Assembly: GCA_025041175.1 (NCBI GenBank)
Contig: JAKCFJ010000001.1
Location: forward strand, 372,001-436,000
Reading direction: 5' to 3'
DNA length: 64,000 nucleotides
DNA from: Halobacteriales archaeon YIM A00010
GTDB lineage: Archaea; Halobacteriota; Halobacteria; Halobacteriales; Haloarculaceae
The translations under genes and the position numbers were made by a program. The notes under the pieces were generated by a model that saw nothing but the letters and a program-made list of their open reading frames with translations, searched no databases and was not told where the DNA came from. Positions 8,700 to 16,938 of this stretch are shown piece by piece; positions within the stretch are counted from its first letter, which is position 1; each line of letters starts with the position of its first letter.

Positions 8700-10424
8700 A
8701 TGAGTCGGAAACAGCACCGATACGGAAAATCGGAGGAGCTACCGAGCCACGAGGTGACCGAAGGTCCGGATCGCGCGCCCCATCGGGCGATGTTCCGGGC
8801 GATGGGATACGACGACGAGGATTTCTCCGAGCCGATGGTGGGGATTGCCAACCCCGCGGCCGACATCACGCCGTGTAACGTGCATCTGGACGATGTCGCG
8901 TCGGCGGCCCTCGAAGGCGTCGAGGAGCAAGCGGGCATGCCGATCGAGTTCGGCACAATCACGATCTCCGACGCCATTTCGATGGGGACGGAAGGGATGA
9001 AGGCCTCGCTCATTTCGCGGGAGGTGATCGCTGATTCGGTGGAACTCGTCGCGTTCGGCGAGCGCATGGACGCGCTCGTGACCGTCGCCGGCTGCGATAA
9101 GAACCTTCCCGGGATGATGATGGCGGCCATCCGCACCGATCTCCCGAGCGTGTTTCTGTACGGCGGATCGATCCTTCCCGGAGAACACGAGGGCCGGGAG
9201 GTCACCGTCCAGAACGTGTTCGAGGGGGTCGGCGCGGTGGCAGCGGACGATATGGCCGAGGCGGAGCTGGCCGAACTCGAACGCGACGCCTGCCCCGGCG
9301 CGGGCTCCTGTGGTGGGATGTTCACCGCGAATACGATGGCGTCGATCAGCGAGGCGCTCGGTCTCGCGCCGCTGGGTAGCGCGAGCGCGCCCGCCGAGTC
9401 CGAGCAGCGATACGACGTTGCACAGCGGGCGGGGGAACTCGCGCTCGATGCCGTTGGGAACGACCGCACTCCCTCTTCGATCCTCTCGAAGAAGTCCTTC
9501 GAGAACGCGATCGCGCTCCAGGTTGCGATGGGCGGCTCCACGAACGCCGTGCTTCATCTTCTCGCGCTCGCCGCCGAGGCGGGGATCGATCTCTCGATCG
9601 AAGAGTTCGACGCCATTTCCCGGCGGACGCCGAAGATCGCCAACCTCCAGCCCGGCGGCACGCGCGTTATGAAGGATCTGCACGACATCGGCGGCGTTCC
9701 GGTCGTCGTTCGGCGCTTGCTGTCGGGCGGGCTGTTCCACGGTGACGCAATGACGATCACCGGCCGCACTGTTGGTGAGGAGATCGATCACCTCGATCTG
9801 CCCGCCGACGAGTCGATCGACGCGGACTTTCTTCGTCCCGTCTCCGATCCGTTCACCGAGGAGGGAGCCATCAAAATCCTGAAGGGGAACCTCGCACCCG
9901 ACGGCGCGGTGTTGAAGGCTACCGGGGACGACGCGTTCCACCACGAGGGACCCGCCCGCGTCTTCGAAACCGAGGAGGACGCGATGGCGTACGTTCAGGA
10001 CGGCCGGATTCGAAGCGGGGACACGATCGTCATCCGCAACGAGGGCCCACAGGGCGGGCCGGGGATGCGCGAAATGCTCGGCGTGACGGCGGCCGTCGTC
10101 GGACAGGGTCACGAGGACGACGTTGCGCTGCTCACCGACGGGCGCTTTTCGGGAGCGACTCGGGGACCGATGATCGGCCACGTCGCCCCGGAGGCGTTCG
10201 TCGGCGGTCCCATCGCCGCGATCGAGGACGGCGACACGATCACGATCGACATCCCGGACCGGACAATCGCGGTCGACTGTTCGAGCGAGGAACTCGACCG
10301 ACGGCTCGAAGCGACCGATGCTCCCGAGCCGGCGTACACCTCCGGCGTGCTCGCAAAGTACGGAACGGCGTTCGATTCGGCCGCCAACGGCGCGGTCACC
10401 AACCCCAGTGCGAAACGGGAGTGA
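8700..10424 (+). CDS. ilvD: Dihydroxy-acid dehydratase
   Basis: A 574-residue dehydratase for the third step of valine, leucine and isoleucine synthesis, converting 2,3-dihydroxy-3-methyl acids to 2-keto acids. The iron-sulfur cluster cysteines lie in TPCNVHL, AGCDKNLPGMMMA and CPGAGSCGGMFTANTM. C-terminal GPQGGPGMREML and DGRFSGATRG complete the IlvD/Edd signature, and the length is normal. The ATG at 8700 follows GGTGGGG and matches the family N-terminus (KQHRYGKSEEL); a start 18 nt earlier is less likely. ilvE, for the last step of the same pathway, is elsewhere in this window (39403-40338). Confidence 0.95.
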   Translation: MSRKQHRYGKSEELPSHEVTEGPDRAPHRAMFRAMGYDDEDFSEPMVGIANPAADITPCNVHLDDVASAALEGVEEQAGMPIEFGTITISDAISMGTEGMKASLISREVIADSVELVAFGERMDALVTVAGCDKNLPGMMMAAIRTDLPSVFLYGGSILPGEHEGREVTVQNVFEGVGAVAADDMAEAELAELERDACPGAGSCGGMFTANTMASISEALGLAPLGSASAPAESEQRYDVAQRAGELALDAVGNDRTPSSILSKKSFENAIALQVAMGGSTNAVLHLLALAAEAGIDLSIEEFDAISRRTPKIANLQPGGTRVMKDLHDIGGVPVVVRRLLSGGLFHGDAMTITGRTVGEEIDHLDLPADESIDADFLRPVSDPFTEEGAIKILKGNLAPDGAVLKATGDDAFHHEGPARVFETEEDAMAYVQDGRIRSGDTIVIRNEGPQGGPGMREMLGVTAAVVGQGHEDDVALLTDGRFSGATRGPMIGHVAPEAFVGGPIAAIEDGDTITIDIPDRTIAVDCSSEELDRRLEATDAPEPAYTSGVLAKYGTAFDSAANGAVTNPSAKRE

Positions 10425-10463
10425 TCGGTGGCAGAACGAGCGATCTCGCCCGGCTGTGTCTCG

Positions 10464-11579
10464 CTACTCGTCCCGATCGAGCGCTGGATCGGAGCCCAGA
10501 TCATGTGCAGCCGTCGGCCGCGGCGTTACCGGCCCGCCACGGAGCAGATCCGTGACGACGAGTCTGATCGCTTGCAACGAGAGAACGAGGATGATCGGAC
10601 CGAGGAACAGCCCGTACCACCCGAAAAACAGCCCGCCGAACACGTACGCGAAGATCATCAACCCCACGTGGAGCTTCCGGCCTGCGAGGTACGGCTGGAG
10701 GAACGTTTGTGGGATGATATCCAAAAAGAGGAACGCGACGGCGACGAACAGCACGGGATACCAGAGGAGTCTGCTGTTCGTTTGCGCTGCGAGGATCGCG
10801 AGGTAGGCGGTGATCGGGAGGTAGACGAGTTTGCCCACGACGATCGGGATGATGCTCGAGATTCCGGTCAGTAGCGCCAACAGCGTGGGCACTGGGATCG
10901 ACATCGGAGACGGTGCAACGGCGTTGTAGAGGTTGTACCACGCGATGGAGCCGAGGGTGATCATCACGATTGCGATCACGTTGGCGAAATACACCGTTTC
11001 GAGATCCGCATCGACAGCGCTCGCGTAGGCGTACGCCGCGCTGTCCGTTCCGACCTCCTCTCGAAACCACGCTTCGATGCGTGCACCGTCCCGAAGGAGG
11101 TAGTAGACGATCGCGATGATCATTGCGAGGTGGACGAGCGCGTTCGAGACGGCCAGCACCACCTCGATGCTGGTCGACAGTATTCCTTGCAGCTCCGACT
11201 GGCGGAGCTGTTCGGTCAGCGCGAGCACCGTTCGTGGCTCTTCGGTCAGCCTGGAGACGTCGACGTACGGGTTGATCGCCTCTCTGACCTGGTCTGTGAG
11301 GACCATGTCGAGACCTTCCAGTCCGACGAGGAACGTGTACGTGAGAAAGAGTAGTATCGGGATGAACACGAGGATCAGCGTGATGACGGCGGCGAGCCGC
11401 CGTGCGTTCGTAAAGCGTCTGATGTGCCGGTTGATCGGGCGCATCGCGTAGTAGAAAAACACCCCGAACACGATCGTTCCGACGAAGGCGTGGGCGATGA
11501 CGAGCAGTATCAGGGCGAGGACAAACACGAGCATCCACCACGGACGGAGGCTTGGATCGCCGGTGAGGGGGCTGTTCAC
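10464..11579 (-). CDS. AI-2E family transporter (UPF0118 permease)
   Basis: A 371-residue protein with about eight membrane helices in the UPF0118/AI-2E exporter pattern: paired N-terminal helices, a long soluble middle segment (residues ~80-150), and a C-terminal block with ISSIIPIVVGKLVYLP and GGLFFGWYGLFLGPIILVL, close to the family's conserved GxxxG-L-GPxxL ending. Members include the TqsA autoinducer-2 exporter and Na+/H+ antiporters, so the substrate is not predictable. It converges on ilvD and lies 59 nt downstream of the GNAT gene on the same strand. Confidence 0.85.
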   Translation of the reverse strand: MNSPLTGDPSLRPWWMLVFVLALILLVIAHAFVGTIVFGVFFYYAMRPINRHIRRFTNARRLAAVITLILVFIPILLFLTYTFLVGLEGLDMVLTDQVREAINPYVDVSRLTEEPRTVLALTEQLRQSELQGILSTSIEVVLAVSNALVHLAMIIAIVYYLLRDGARIEAWFREEVGTDSAAYAYASAVDADLETVYFANVIAIVMITLGSIAWYNLYNAVAPSPMSIPVPTLLALLTGISSIIPIVVGKLVYLPITAYLAILAAQTNSRLLWYPVLFVAVAFLFLDIIPQTFLQPYLAGRKLHVGLMIFAYVFGGLFFGWYGLFLGPIILVLSLQAIRLVVTDLLRGGPVTPRPTAAHDLGSDPALDRDE

Positions 11580-11638
11580 GGATCAGCCCTCCGAGCGGGG
11601 GTCGACGGCGCTGTGGGTCGTTCCATACCGGGTTGTCA

Positions 11639-12184
11639 CTACCGATCCACTTGAGTGTCCATCCCTTTCCATTCGTCAACGAGCATGCCGTAGCTGTGGC
11701 GGTCGTGGTACTCCCCGCTCACGAACGCCTCCTTCCGATGGGTGCCCTCGTGTGTGAAGCCATTACCTTCGAGCACGCGCGCGGAGGCCGGATTGAACTC
11801 GAGCACGTCGGCAGACACCTTGTGGAGCCGGAGGTGATCGAAGCCGTAGCTCACCATCAGCCCGACTGCCGCCGTGGCGTAGCCGTCATTCCACGCCTCG
11901 GGATCGATCCAGTAGCCGAGCGTCGCGTTGCCGTATCGCTCGTCGATGCCGTCCTGTCTCAGCCAGATCCTCCCGACCGGATCGTCCTCGCAGATGAGCA
12001 GGTCGATCCGACCGTCGTCGTCGCTGTGGGCCTGTTGCGTGCGATCTAGACTCCTCGGGGTGTGCATGAGCATCGACTCCCAGATCCGGGGATCGTTCCG
12101 GCAGCCGTTGATCCATTCTAGATCCTCGGATTCGACGGTTCGGAGTTCGATGCGGTCGGTTGCGAGGAACACAGCACCGGGCAT
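11639..12184 (-). CDS. GNAT acetyltransferase, RimJ/RimL-like
   Basis: The 181-residue protein has the GNAT fold in the arrangement of RimJ/RimL protein N-acetyltransferases: an N-terminal strand (RIELRTVESEDLEWINGC), a central GYWIDPEAWNDGYATAAVGLMVSY stretch covering the acetyl-CoA-binding beta4-alpha3 region, and NPASARVLEGNGFTHEGTHR, the typical NxxSxxxLEKxGF motif. It probably acetylates a protein N-terminus or small amine. It opens at ATG 12184 and precedes the AI-2E permease. Confidence 0.85.
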   Translation of the reverse strand: MPGAVFLATDRIELRTVESEDLEWINGCRNDPRIWESMLMHTPRSLDRTQQAHSDDDGRIDLLICEDDPVGRIWLRQDGIDERYGNATLGYWIDPEAWNDGYATAAVGLMVSYGFDHLRLHKVSADVLEFNPASARVLEGNGFTHEGTHRKEAFVSGEYHDRHSYGMLVDEWKGMDTQVDR

Positions 12185-12230
12185 CGGATGGAGTACGGAC
12201 TCGGACGATAAATCAATGCCTGGATCGGCG

Positions 12231-12358
12231 CTGGTACAGTTGAAATAGGGTGTAAAAAGCCGCGTAGCGACCCAATAAAGCTATCTCTGTCTGTCTCAGC
12301 GACCGCCGTCTTCGTTGACTCCCGCTGTCCACGGATTGTAAAACGGTCCACGAAGAAA
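12231..12358 (-). repeat. Dispersed ~130-bp repeat, copy 1
   Basis: Read on the minus strand, this block aligns end to end, nearly without gaps, with 25565-25691 on the plus strand. Shared landmarks in order are TTCGTGGACCGTTTTAC, GCTGAGAC, and ATTTCAACTGT followed by CCAGC. Neither copy has a convincing start and frame, so I treat it as a non-coding repeat or an insertion-sequence fragment. It sits between the GNAT gene and tRNA-Pro. Confidence 0.7.
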
Positions 12359-12407
12359 CCAGCAGTTCCGTGCACACCGATCACTGCTCGTTCGAGTCCA
12401 CAGAAAC

Positions 12408-12478
12408 TGGGACCGCTGAGATTCGAACTCAGGTCCAACGCACCCCATGCGCAGAGGATACCACTACCCCACGGTCCC
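12408..12478 (-). tRNA. tRNA-Pro (anticodon GGG)
   Basis: The minus strand folds as a tRNA: acceptor GGGACCG pairs with CGGTCCC, and the T arm is CTGAG-TTCGAAT-CTCAG. The D arm is GGG-TAGTGGTA-TCC, and the anticodon loop ATGGGGT gives GGG with U33 in place. The anticodon stem is TGCGC/GCGTT, with a terminal T-T mismatch and one G-T pair, slightly weak. The discriminator base is A and no CCA is encoded. Confidence 0.88.
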
Positions 12479-12557
12479 GCGTCGTACATCAGTAAACGGA
12501 CCATCGCGGATTAAGCCCTTCGTTTCCATCCCGCTGCGATCCGGTACCGCTCACCAC

Positions 12558-13439
12558 TCACACGAGCACGCGCTCGGTGTCGACCACTGTTCCCGAGTCC
12601 GCGTCGGGATCACCGACCAGCCGGCCGAGACAGACGGCCGATCCGTTGGGCGTGTAACACGCGACGAGCGCGCCCTGCTCGCACTCGGTGCCACCGTCGT
12701 GATCGGCGGGTTCGGCGTCGATCACGCCGGGCGCGTACACGGGTGCGCCGTTGGCGACCTCTTGTGCGGCGTTCGGGGCGATCGTCACGCTGGGCAGGTG
12801 GGCCAGCGCCCGCTCACCGGGGGAAACGACCCGCCGTATCGGGGCGTCGTCGCCGTCCTCGTAGAACGCCATCGCGTCGGTGAGATCGTGCATCGTCACC
12901 AGATCCGTGTCGGCAAACGGCACCGTCTCCGTCCGGCGGAGATCGCCCATGTGTGCACCGGTGCCGAGGGCCAGCCCGAGATCGTGACAGAGCTTCCTGA
13001 CGTACGTCCCGCTCTCGCACTCGATCCGGAGCAGCGCGCGCCGCTGCTCGCGTTCGAGCACGTCCAACCGGTGAATCCTCCGCGTTCGGAGCCGGCGCTT
13101 GACGGCGCTCTTGCGAGGCGGTTTCTGAATGATCTCCTCTTCGAACTCCGAAACCACGCCCAGATCCTCGGTGTGCCCGTGGAGTTCGAGCACGGCGACG
13201 TACCCCTTTCGGCTGTCATCGAACACCTGGGCCATCCGCGTTGCGACACCGGTCAACACCGGGAGACAGCCCGTCACCTTCGGATCGAGCGTTCCCGCGT
13301 GGGCGGCCCGATCGACGCCCAGCCGATCCCGGAGCCACCCCACCACCTGGTGGGCGGAGGGTCCGGGGGGCTTGTCGAGGTTCACCACTCCAAACGAGAG
13401 GAGTTCGTCGACGTCGCGGTCCTCTGGTGGTGCGCGCAT
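12558..13439 (-). CDS. cbf5: tRNA/rRNA pseudouridine synthase Cbf5
   Basis: A 293-residue TruB/dyskerin-type synthase that, with Nop10, Gar1 and L7Ae, uses box H/ACA guide RNAs to modify rRNA and can also make tRNA pseudouridine 55. The catalytic Asp is D52 in HAGTLDPKVTG, preceded by the family motif GVVNLDKPPGPSAHQV. The C-terminal third holds a PUA RNA-binding domain (VTIAPNAAQEVANGAPVYAPGV region). It follows cmk by only 4 nt and lies in the order DUF106-cmk-cbf5, a gene order common in haloarchaea. Confidence 0.94.
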   Translation of the reverse strand: MRAPPEDRDVDELLSFGVVNLDKPPGPSAHQVVGWLRDRLGVDRAAHAGTLDPKVTGCLPVLTGVATRMAQVFDDSRKGYVAVLELHGHTEDLGVVSEFEEEIIQKPPRKSAVKRRLRTRRIHRLDVLEREQRRALLRIECESGTYVRKLCHDLGLALGTGAHMGDLRRTETVPFADTDLVTMHDLTDAMAFYEDGDDAPIRRVVSPGERALAHLPSVTIAPNAAQEVANGAPVYAPGVIDAEPADHDGGTECEQGALVACYTPNGSAVCLGRLVGDPDADSGTVVDTERVLV

Positions 13440-13443
13440 CTGT

Positions 13444-14022
13444 TCAGAAGTCGTACGTGACGCCTTCGATCGGCACTTTTCCCTCGTCCCCGTCGGGGTC
13501 GTACGATTCGACGAACGCCAGGATGGTCTCGACGATTCCCGTGGGATCCAGCCGAGCGGTGTTGATCGAGAGGTCGTAGATCGAACGATCCTCTATGTCG
13601 ATGCCGTAGATTTCCCGATACCGGAGGGCTTCGCTTTCGGCGCGGGCTTGGGTTTCCGAGCGGGCCTGCTCGACACTTTTTCCCTCGCGATCGGCGATAC
13701 GGACAGCGCGCACAGAGGCGGGCGCGTCGAGCCAAATCCGGAGGTCGGCGTGTTCGCCCGCCATCCAGCCCGCGAGCCGGGACTCGATCACGAGATCGTC
13801 CCGGTCGCGGGCGAGATCTCGGAGCCGACGGTCGAGATCCCGATCGATCTGGTCGTCCTCCTCGGCGAGCTGGTTGAACTCGAGTAGGCTCAGCCCCCGC
13901 TCGTCGGCGAGTGAGCGAAAGAGGTCCCCCCCGCTTACGTGGTCGTATCCGAGTGCTTCTGTGAGCGCGGTGGCTGTCGTGCTTTTACCGACCCCAGGCG
14001 GGCCGGAAACCGTGATTAACAT
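13444..14022 (-). CDS. cmk: Cytidylate kinase, archaeal type
   Basis: A 192-residue P-loop kinase that phosphorylates CMP/dCMP with ATP. The Walker A loop GPPGVGKST is at residues 7-15, followed by [10 protein letters not shown] (nucleoside monophosphate-binding region) and a C-terminal lid region rich in Arg/Asp ([12 protein letters not shown]). The length and GGDLFR motif match the short archaeal Cmk rather than bacterial Cmk. It is the middle gene of a three-gene operon, 39 nt after DUF106 and 4 nt before cbf5. Confidence 0.92.
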   Translation of the reverse strand: MLITVSGPPGVGKSTTATALTEALGYDHVSGGDLFRSLADERGLSLLEFNQLAEEDDQIDRDLDRRLRDLARDRDDLVIESRLAGWMAGEHADLRIWLDAPASVRAVRIADREGKSVEQARSETQARAESEALRYREIYGIDIEDRSIYDLSINTARLDPTGIVETILAFVESYDPDGDEGKVPIEGVTYDF

Positions 14023-14061
14023 GCACCATCTCCGGCTGTAAGCGTAAAAGAGGTTGTCTTA

Positions 14062-14961
14062 TTAGCTCGTGGACGGCGTCATCTGCAGATCGAGGCTCTT
14101 CATGATGACCTGCGTGGAACCCATCGAACAGACGAAATACCAGACGATCCACGCCGGCATGATCAGGACGGTGTCGTTCCACCCGACTTGCCCGACGAAC
14201 GGCATGATGACCTGGGATTCGGCGCCCGACAGCGGGCCAGGACCGGTCATCCAGTACAGCCAGAGGAACACCGGGATCGTGAGCAGCATGATCCACACCA
14301 TCGGCCGGAACTGCTCTTTGAACATCCCCAGCTGATCGCCCATTGCCTCCATCTGTTCCTGTTGGAGGCGCTGGATTGCTTCATCGTCGTCGCGCTCTCG
14401 AGCTTTCTTCTGGCGTTCCTGGAGGTCTTTCATCTGTTCTTGGTACTCTCCCATCTTCTCGGTGTCCATCAGCTTCGACCGGAGCACCGTCGAGTACAGC
14501 CCGGTCAACGCCGCGAGCAACAGCACGATGACGTAGAACGGAAGAAACTGATCGAGGGGACCGACCACGGTGTGGATCATCGATCCAACCGTGTTCCGGA
14601 CCGGCGGAAACCAATATCCGAACATCATACCGAGCGCACCGACACCGGCCAGCTTGTCGTACACCGTCCAACTGGACCCTTCGTCGTCGTCATCAACTTC
14701 CGTGGCCAACTGGTGATCGCCGTTGAGCGCGGCACGTACCGTTTCGGGGTTCTGGACCGCAAAGCCGTTTCCGTTGGCGCTTTGTAGAAGACCCTTCTCG
14801 ATGATGCGCCCCCACTGACCGCTCGTTAGCTCCCCGTTGACGTCCGCCCACTCCACCGTTCCCCCGTTCGCGTCAGCACGGGCGAGGACGGTGGAGAGAG
14901 CCTCGTCCATGCTGGAATCTTCCGAAAGGAGATCGTTCACCTTCTGTTCTGCACGTGCCAT
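14062..14961 (-). CDS. DUF106 membrane protein (EMC3/Oxa1-like insertase)
   Basis: The C-terminal ~200 residues match the archaeal DUF106 family, related to YidC/Oxa1/EMC3/TMCO1 insertases. They comprise a first helix (FYVIVLLLAALTGLYSTVLR), a long charged coiled-coil hairpin (EKMGEYQEQMKDLQERQKKA and onward), and two C-terminal helices (MVWIMLLTIPVFLWLYW, VLIMPAWIVWYFVCS). These proteins probably insert small membrane proteins. The N-terminal ~85 residues are soluble and look like a small helical domain seen in haloarchaeal versions. It heads the DUF106-cmk-cbf5 operon. Confidence 0.88.
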   Translation of the reverse strand: MARAEQKVNDLLSEDSSMDEALSTVLARADANGGTVEWADVNGELTSGQWGRIIEKGLLQSANGNGFAVQNPETVRAALNGDHQLATEVDDDDEGSSWTVYDKLAGVGALGMMFGYWFPPVRNTVGSMIHTVVGPLDQFLPFYVIVLLLAALTGLYSTVLRSKLMDTEKMGEYQEQMKDLQERQKKARERDDDEAIQRLQQEQMEAMGDQLGMFKEQFRPMVWIMLLTIPVFLWLYWMTGPGPLSGAESQVIMPFVGQVGWNDTVLIMPAWIVWYFVCSMGSTQVIMKSLDLQMTPSTS

Positions 14962-15094
14962 TACCGGTCATAGGATATCCCCCATTATCAACCCTACCTT
15001 CTGTGATAGCGCGTGGCGCGCAACGCGTTCGTGGTCTCCGATCGCGGGACACCCGTGGAAAACAGCTTTCAAGCGTGCGCCACCGTAGCGAGGT

Positions 15095-15679
15095 ATGGAC
15101 GACGCTGTCGTCTCGACGGTCGACACCTACGAGTCCGTTGCCGAGCAGTACCGCGAACGCCACGCGGATCGAGCAGTCATCCAGTCGCTGCTGGATCGAT
15201 TTCTCGACTCGGTAGCGGGCGACCGCGTGCTCGACGTTGGGTGCGGTCCCGGATGGGAGACCGAAACGATCGCCGAACGCGGCTACGAATCCGTCGGTGT
15301 CGATCTCGTGCCGGCGTTTCTCCGGATGGCGAGCGACCGGACGGTAACGGGTCGGTTCGTCCGTATGGACATGCGACGGCTCGCCGTTGGGGACGACTCG
15401 GTCGATGGTCTCTGGGCGTGCGCGTCGTTTCTCCACGTCCCTCGATCGGACGCCGCCGCGACACTCGGGGAGTTCCACCGGGTACTCCGGTCGGGGACGC
15501 TCGCGCTCGCCGTCAAACAGGGCAAAGGCACGGCGTCAGGAACCACCTACGAGGATGACACTCGACGGTTCACTCTCTACACACCGGAAGAAATAGCCGA
15601 GCGCGTCACCGACGCCGGGTTCACCATCGAGGAGCTCACGAGCGACGACGGATGGATCCACTGCATTGCCACCGCTTGA
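15095..15679 (+). CDS. SAM-dependent methyltransferase, class I
   Basis: A 194-residue methyltransferase with the standard motifs: VLDVGCGPGWETE (motif I, SAM binding), GVDLVPAFLRMA (the acidic residue binding the SAM ribose), and VDGLWACASFLHVPRSD (motif IV region). This is the UbiE/methyltransferase-11 type fold; the substrate is unknown. It is divergent from the DUF106 operon across a short GC-rich spacer with no other gene. Confidence 0.88.
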   Translation: MDDAVVSTVDTYESVAEQYRERHADRAVIQSLLDRFLDSVAGDRVLDVGCGPGWETETIAERGYESVGVDLVPAFLRMASDRTVTGRFVRMDMRRLAVGDDSVDGLWACASFLHVPRSDAAATLGEFHRVLRSGTLALAVKQGKGTASGTTYEDDTRRFTLYTPEEIAERVTDAGFTIEELTSDDGWIHCIATA

Positions 15680-15750
15680 TTCGATTTGGCGCTGCTCTTT
15701 CGTCGTGGTGAGGATATCCGTTTTTTGCCGTGGATCGCGTCAGTCACGTC

Positions 15751-16110
15751 ATGGCTCCAGAGGCAGACACCGAACGCGATCGGCTCGCGCTCATCACGGA
15801 GACGATCGCGGCCCACCGCACGGGCGACAGCGACCGGGCCGTGTTCGAAACCGACACCAGACGGCTCGAGTACGCCGACCGAACGATCACGCTCAGCGTG
15901 GGCGACGGGGAACGCGAGCGCCTCGACGCGGTGTTGTCGTCGTTTCCGGTGTTCAAAATCGAGCAGCCAGCCACGCGGAAGGCACCGACTGGAACCGTTC
16001 ACGTCGCTGCGATCGCGGACCCAAAACACAGCGCGGATTTCATCGAACGCGTCTTCCGGGAGGTGTACCAGCACGAAACGGGGTACGAGCTGCGGGCGGA
16101 CCGTGCGTAG
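15751..16110 (+). CDS. Conserved haloarchaeal hypothetical protein
   Basis: A 119-residue soluble acidic protein (MAPEADTERDRLALITETIA...). It has an alternating strand/helix pattern, a TITLSVGDGERERLDAVL centre and an FIERVFREVYQ helix near the C-terminus. I recognise no motif. The start at 15751 is preferred because it leaves room for a promoter after the methyltransferase stop; an upstream in-frame ATG at 15730 exists. It precedes the trkA gene on the same strand by 42 nt. Confidence 0.65.
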   Translation: MAPEADTERDRLALITETIAAHRTGDSDRAVFETDTRRLEYADRTITLSVGDGERERLDAVLSSFPVFKIEQPATRKAPTGTVHVAAIADPKHSADFIERVFREVYQHETGYELRADRA

Positions 16111-16152
16111 AACGATAGGTTTTCCCACCGGTTCTGAAGTAGTAGTGTATAC

Positions 16153-16848
16153 ATGTATCTCATCGTCGTTGGCGCAGGGGATATCGGAACACAGCTCATC
16201 GACATCGCCACCCAGAGCGGTAACGAGGTTGTGGTGCTGGAACGCGATCGAGAGCGGGCCGAGACCGCTGCCAGCGCGTTCGACTGTCTCGTTCTCAACG
16301 ACGACGCGACCGTTCAGGACTCGTTAGTCGACGCCGGGATCGAGCGCGCGGACGCGATCGTCTCGACGACCGACCGGGACGCGACCAACATCATGGTCTG
16401 TCTCCTCGCCACGGAGTTCGATGTTCCGAACGTCGTTTCGGTCGTCCACGACCCCGATCACATGAACATCTTCGAGCGGATCGGTGCGAACACGATGCAA
16501 AATCCCCAGCGGCTCATCGCCGAGAACCTCTTCCGGGCGGTCGAACGCCCGTCCGTGGTCGATTACATGCACGTCGGTGAGACCGCCGAGGTGTTCGAGA
16601 TCAACGTCGGAGCAGAGGCATCGGTCGCCGGCAAAACGCTTGCTGACGCTGCATCGGCGGGACTTCTTCCGGATGATATGCTCGTCGTGGCGATCGAACG
16701 AGACGATCACACCAACCCCATCACGCCGCGTGGGAACACCCGAATCGAACCGGGGGATCTCGTGACCGTCTACTCCGAACAGGGTGCGACACCGGACATC
16801 ACCGACATTTTCGGCCATTTCGAAGACCACGGACACCCCGGTAGCTGA
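16153..16848 (+). CDS. trkA: TrkA-type potassium channel regulatory subunit (RCK)
   Basis: The 231-residue protein consists of an RCK/TrkA-N Rossmann domain (VVGAGDIG at residues 6-12, dinucleotide binding; acidic VLERDRER after beta-2) and a C-terminal TrkA-C domain (residues ~135-215). It senses NAD(H) or ATP and gates a TrkH/KtrB pore. The pore gene lies 90 nt downstream on the same strand, so the two probably form one potassium uptake system, important for osmotic balance in a salt-in halophile. TATA-like GTATACATG overlaps the start. Confidence 0.92.
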   Translation: MYLIVVGAGDIGTQLIDIATQSGNEVVVLERDRERAETAASAFDCLVLNDDATVQDSLVDAGIERADAIVSTTDRDATNIMVCLLATEFDVPNVVSVVHDPDHMNIFERIGANTMQNPQRLIAENLFRAVERPSVVDYMHVGETAEVFEINVGAEASVAGKTLADAASAGLLPDDMLVVAIERDDHTNPITPRGNTRIEPGDLVTVYSEQGATPDITDIFGHFEDHGHPGS

Positions 16849-16938
16849 CTGGAACCCTTTCGTCTCCCACTGTGGCGGAATCCTGGTGGTGCAGAAATCA
16901 CGAGATATTTGGTACTGTCGGGGATACCGGGGTAGTAG

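Noticed and set aside
12118-12504. Minus-strand frame across tRNA-Pro and the repeat
   Set aside because: It reads through a clear tRNA and through the dispersed repeat; no protein family is recognisable.
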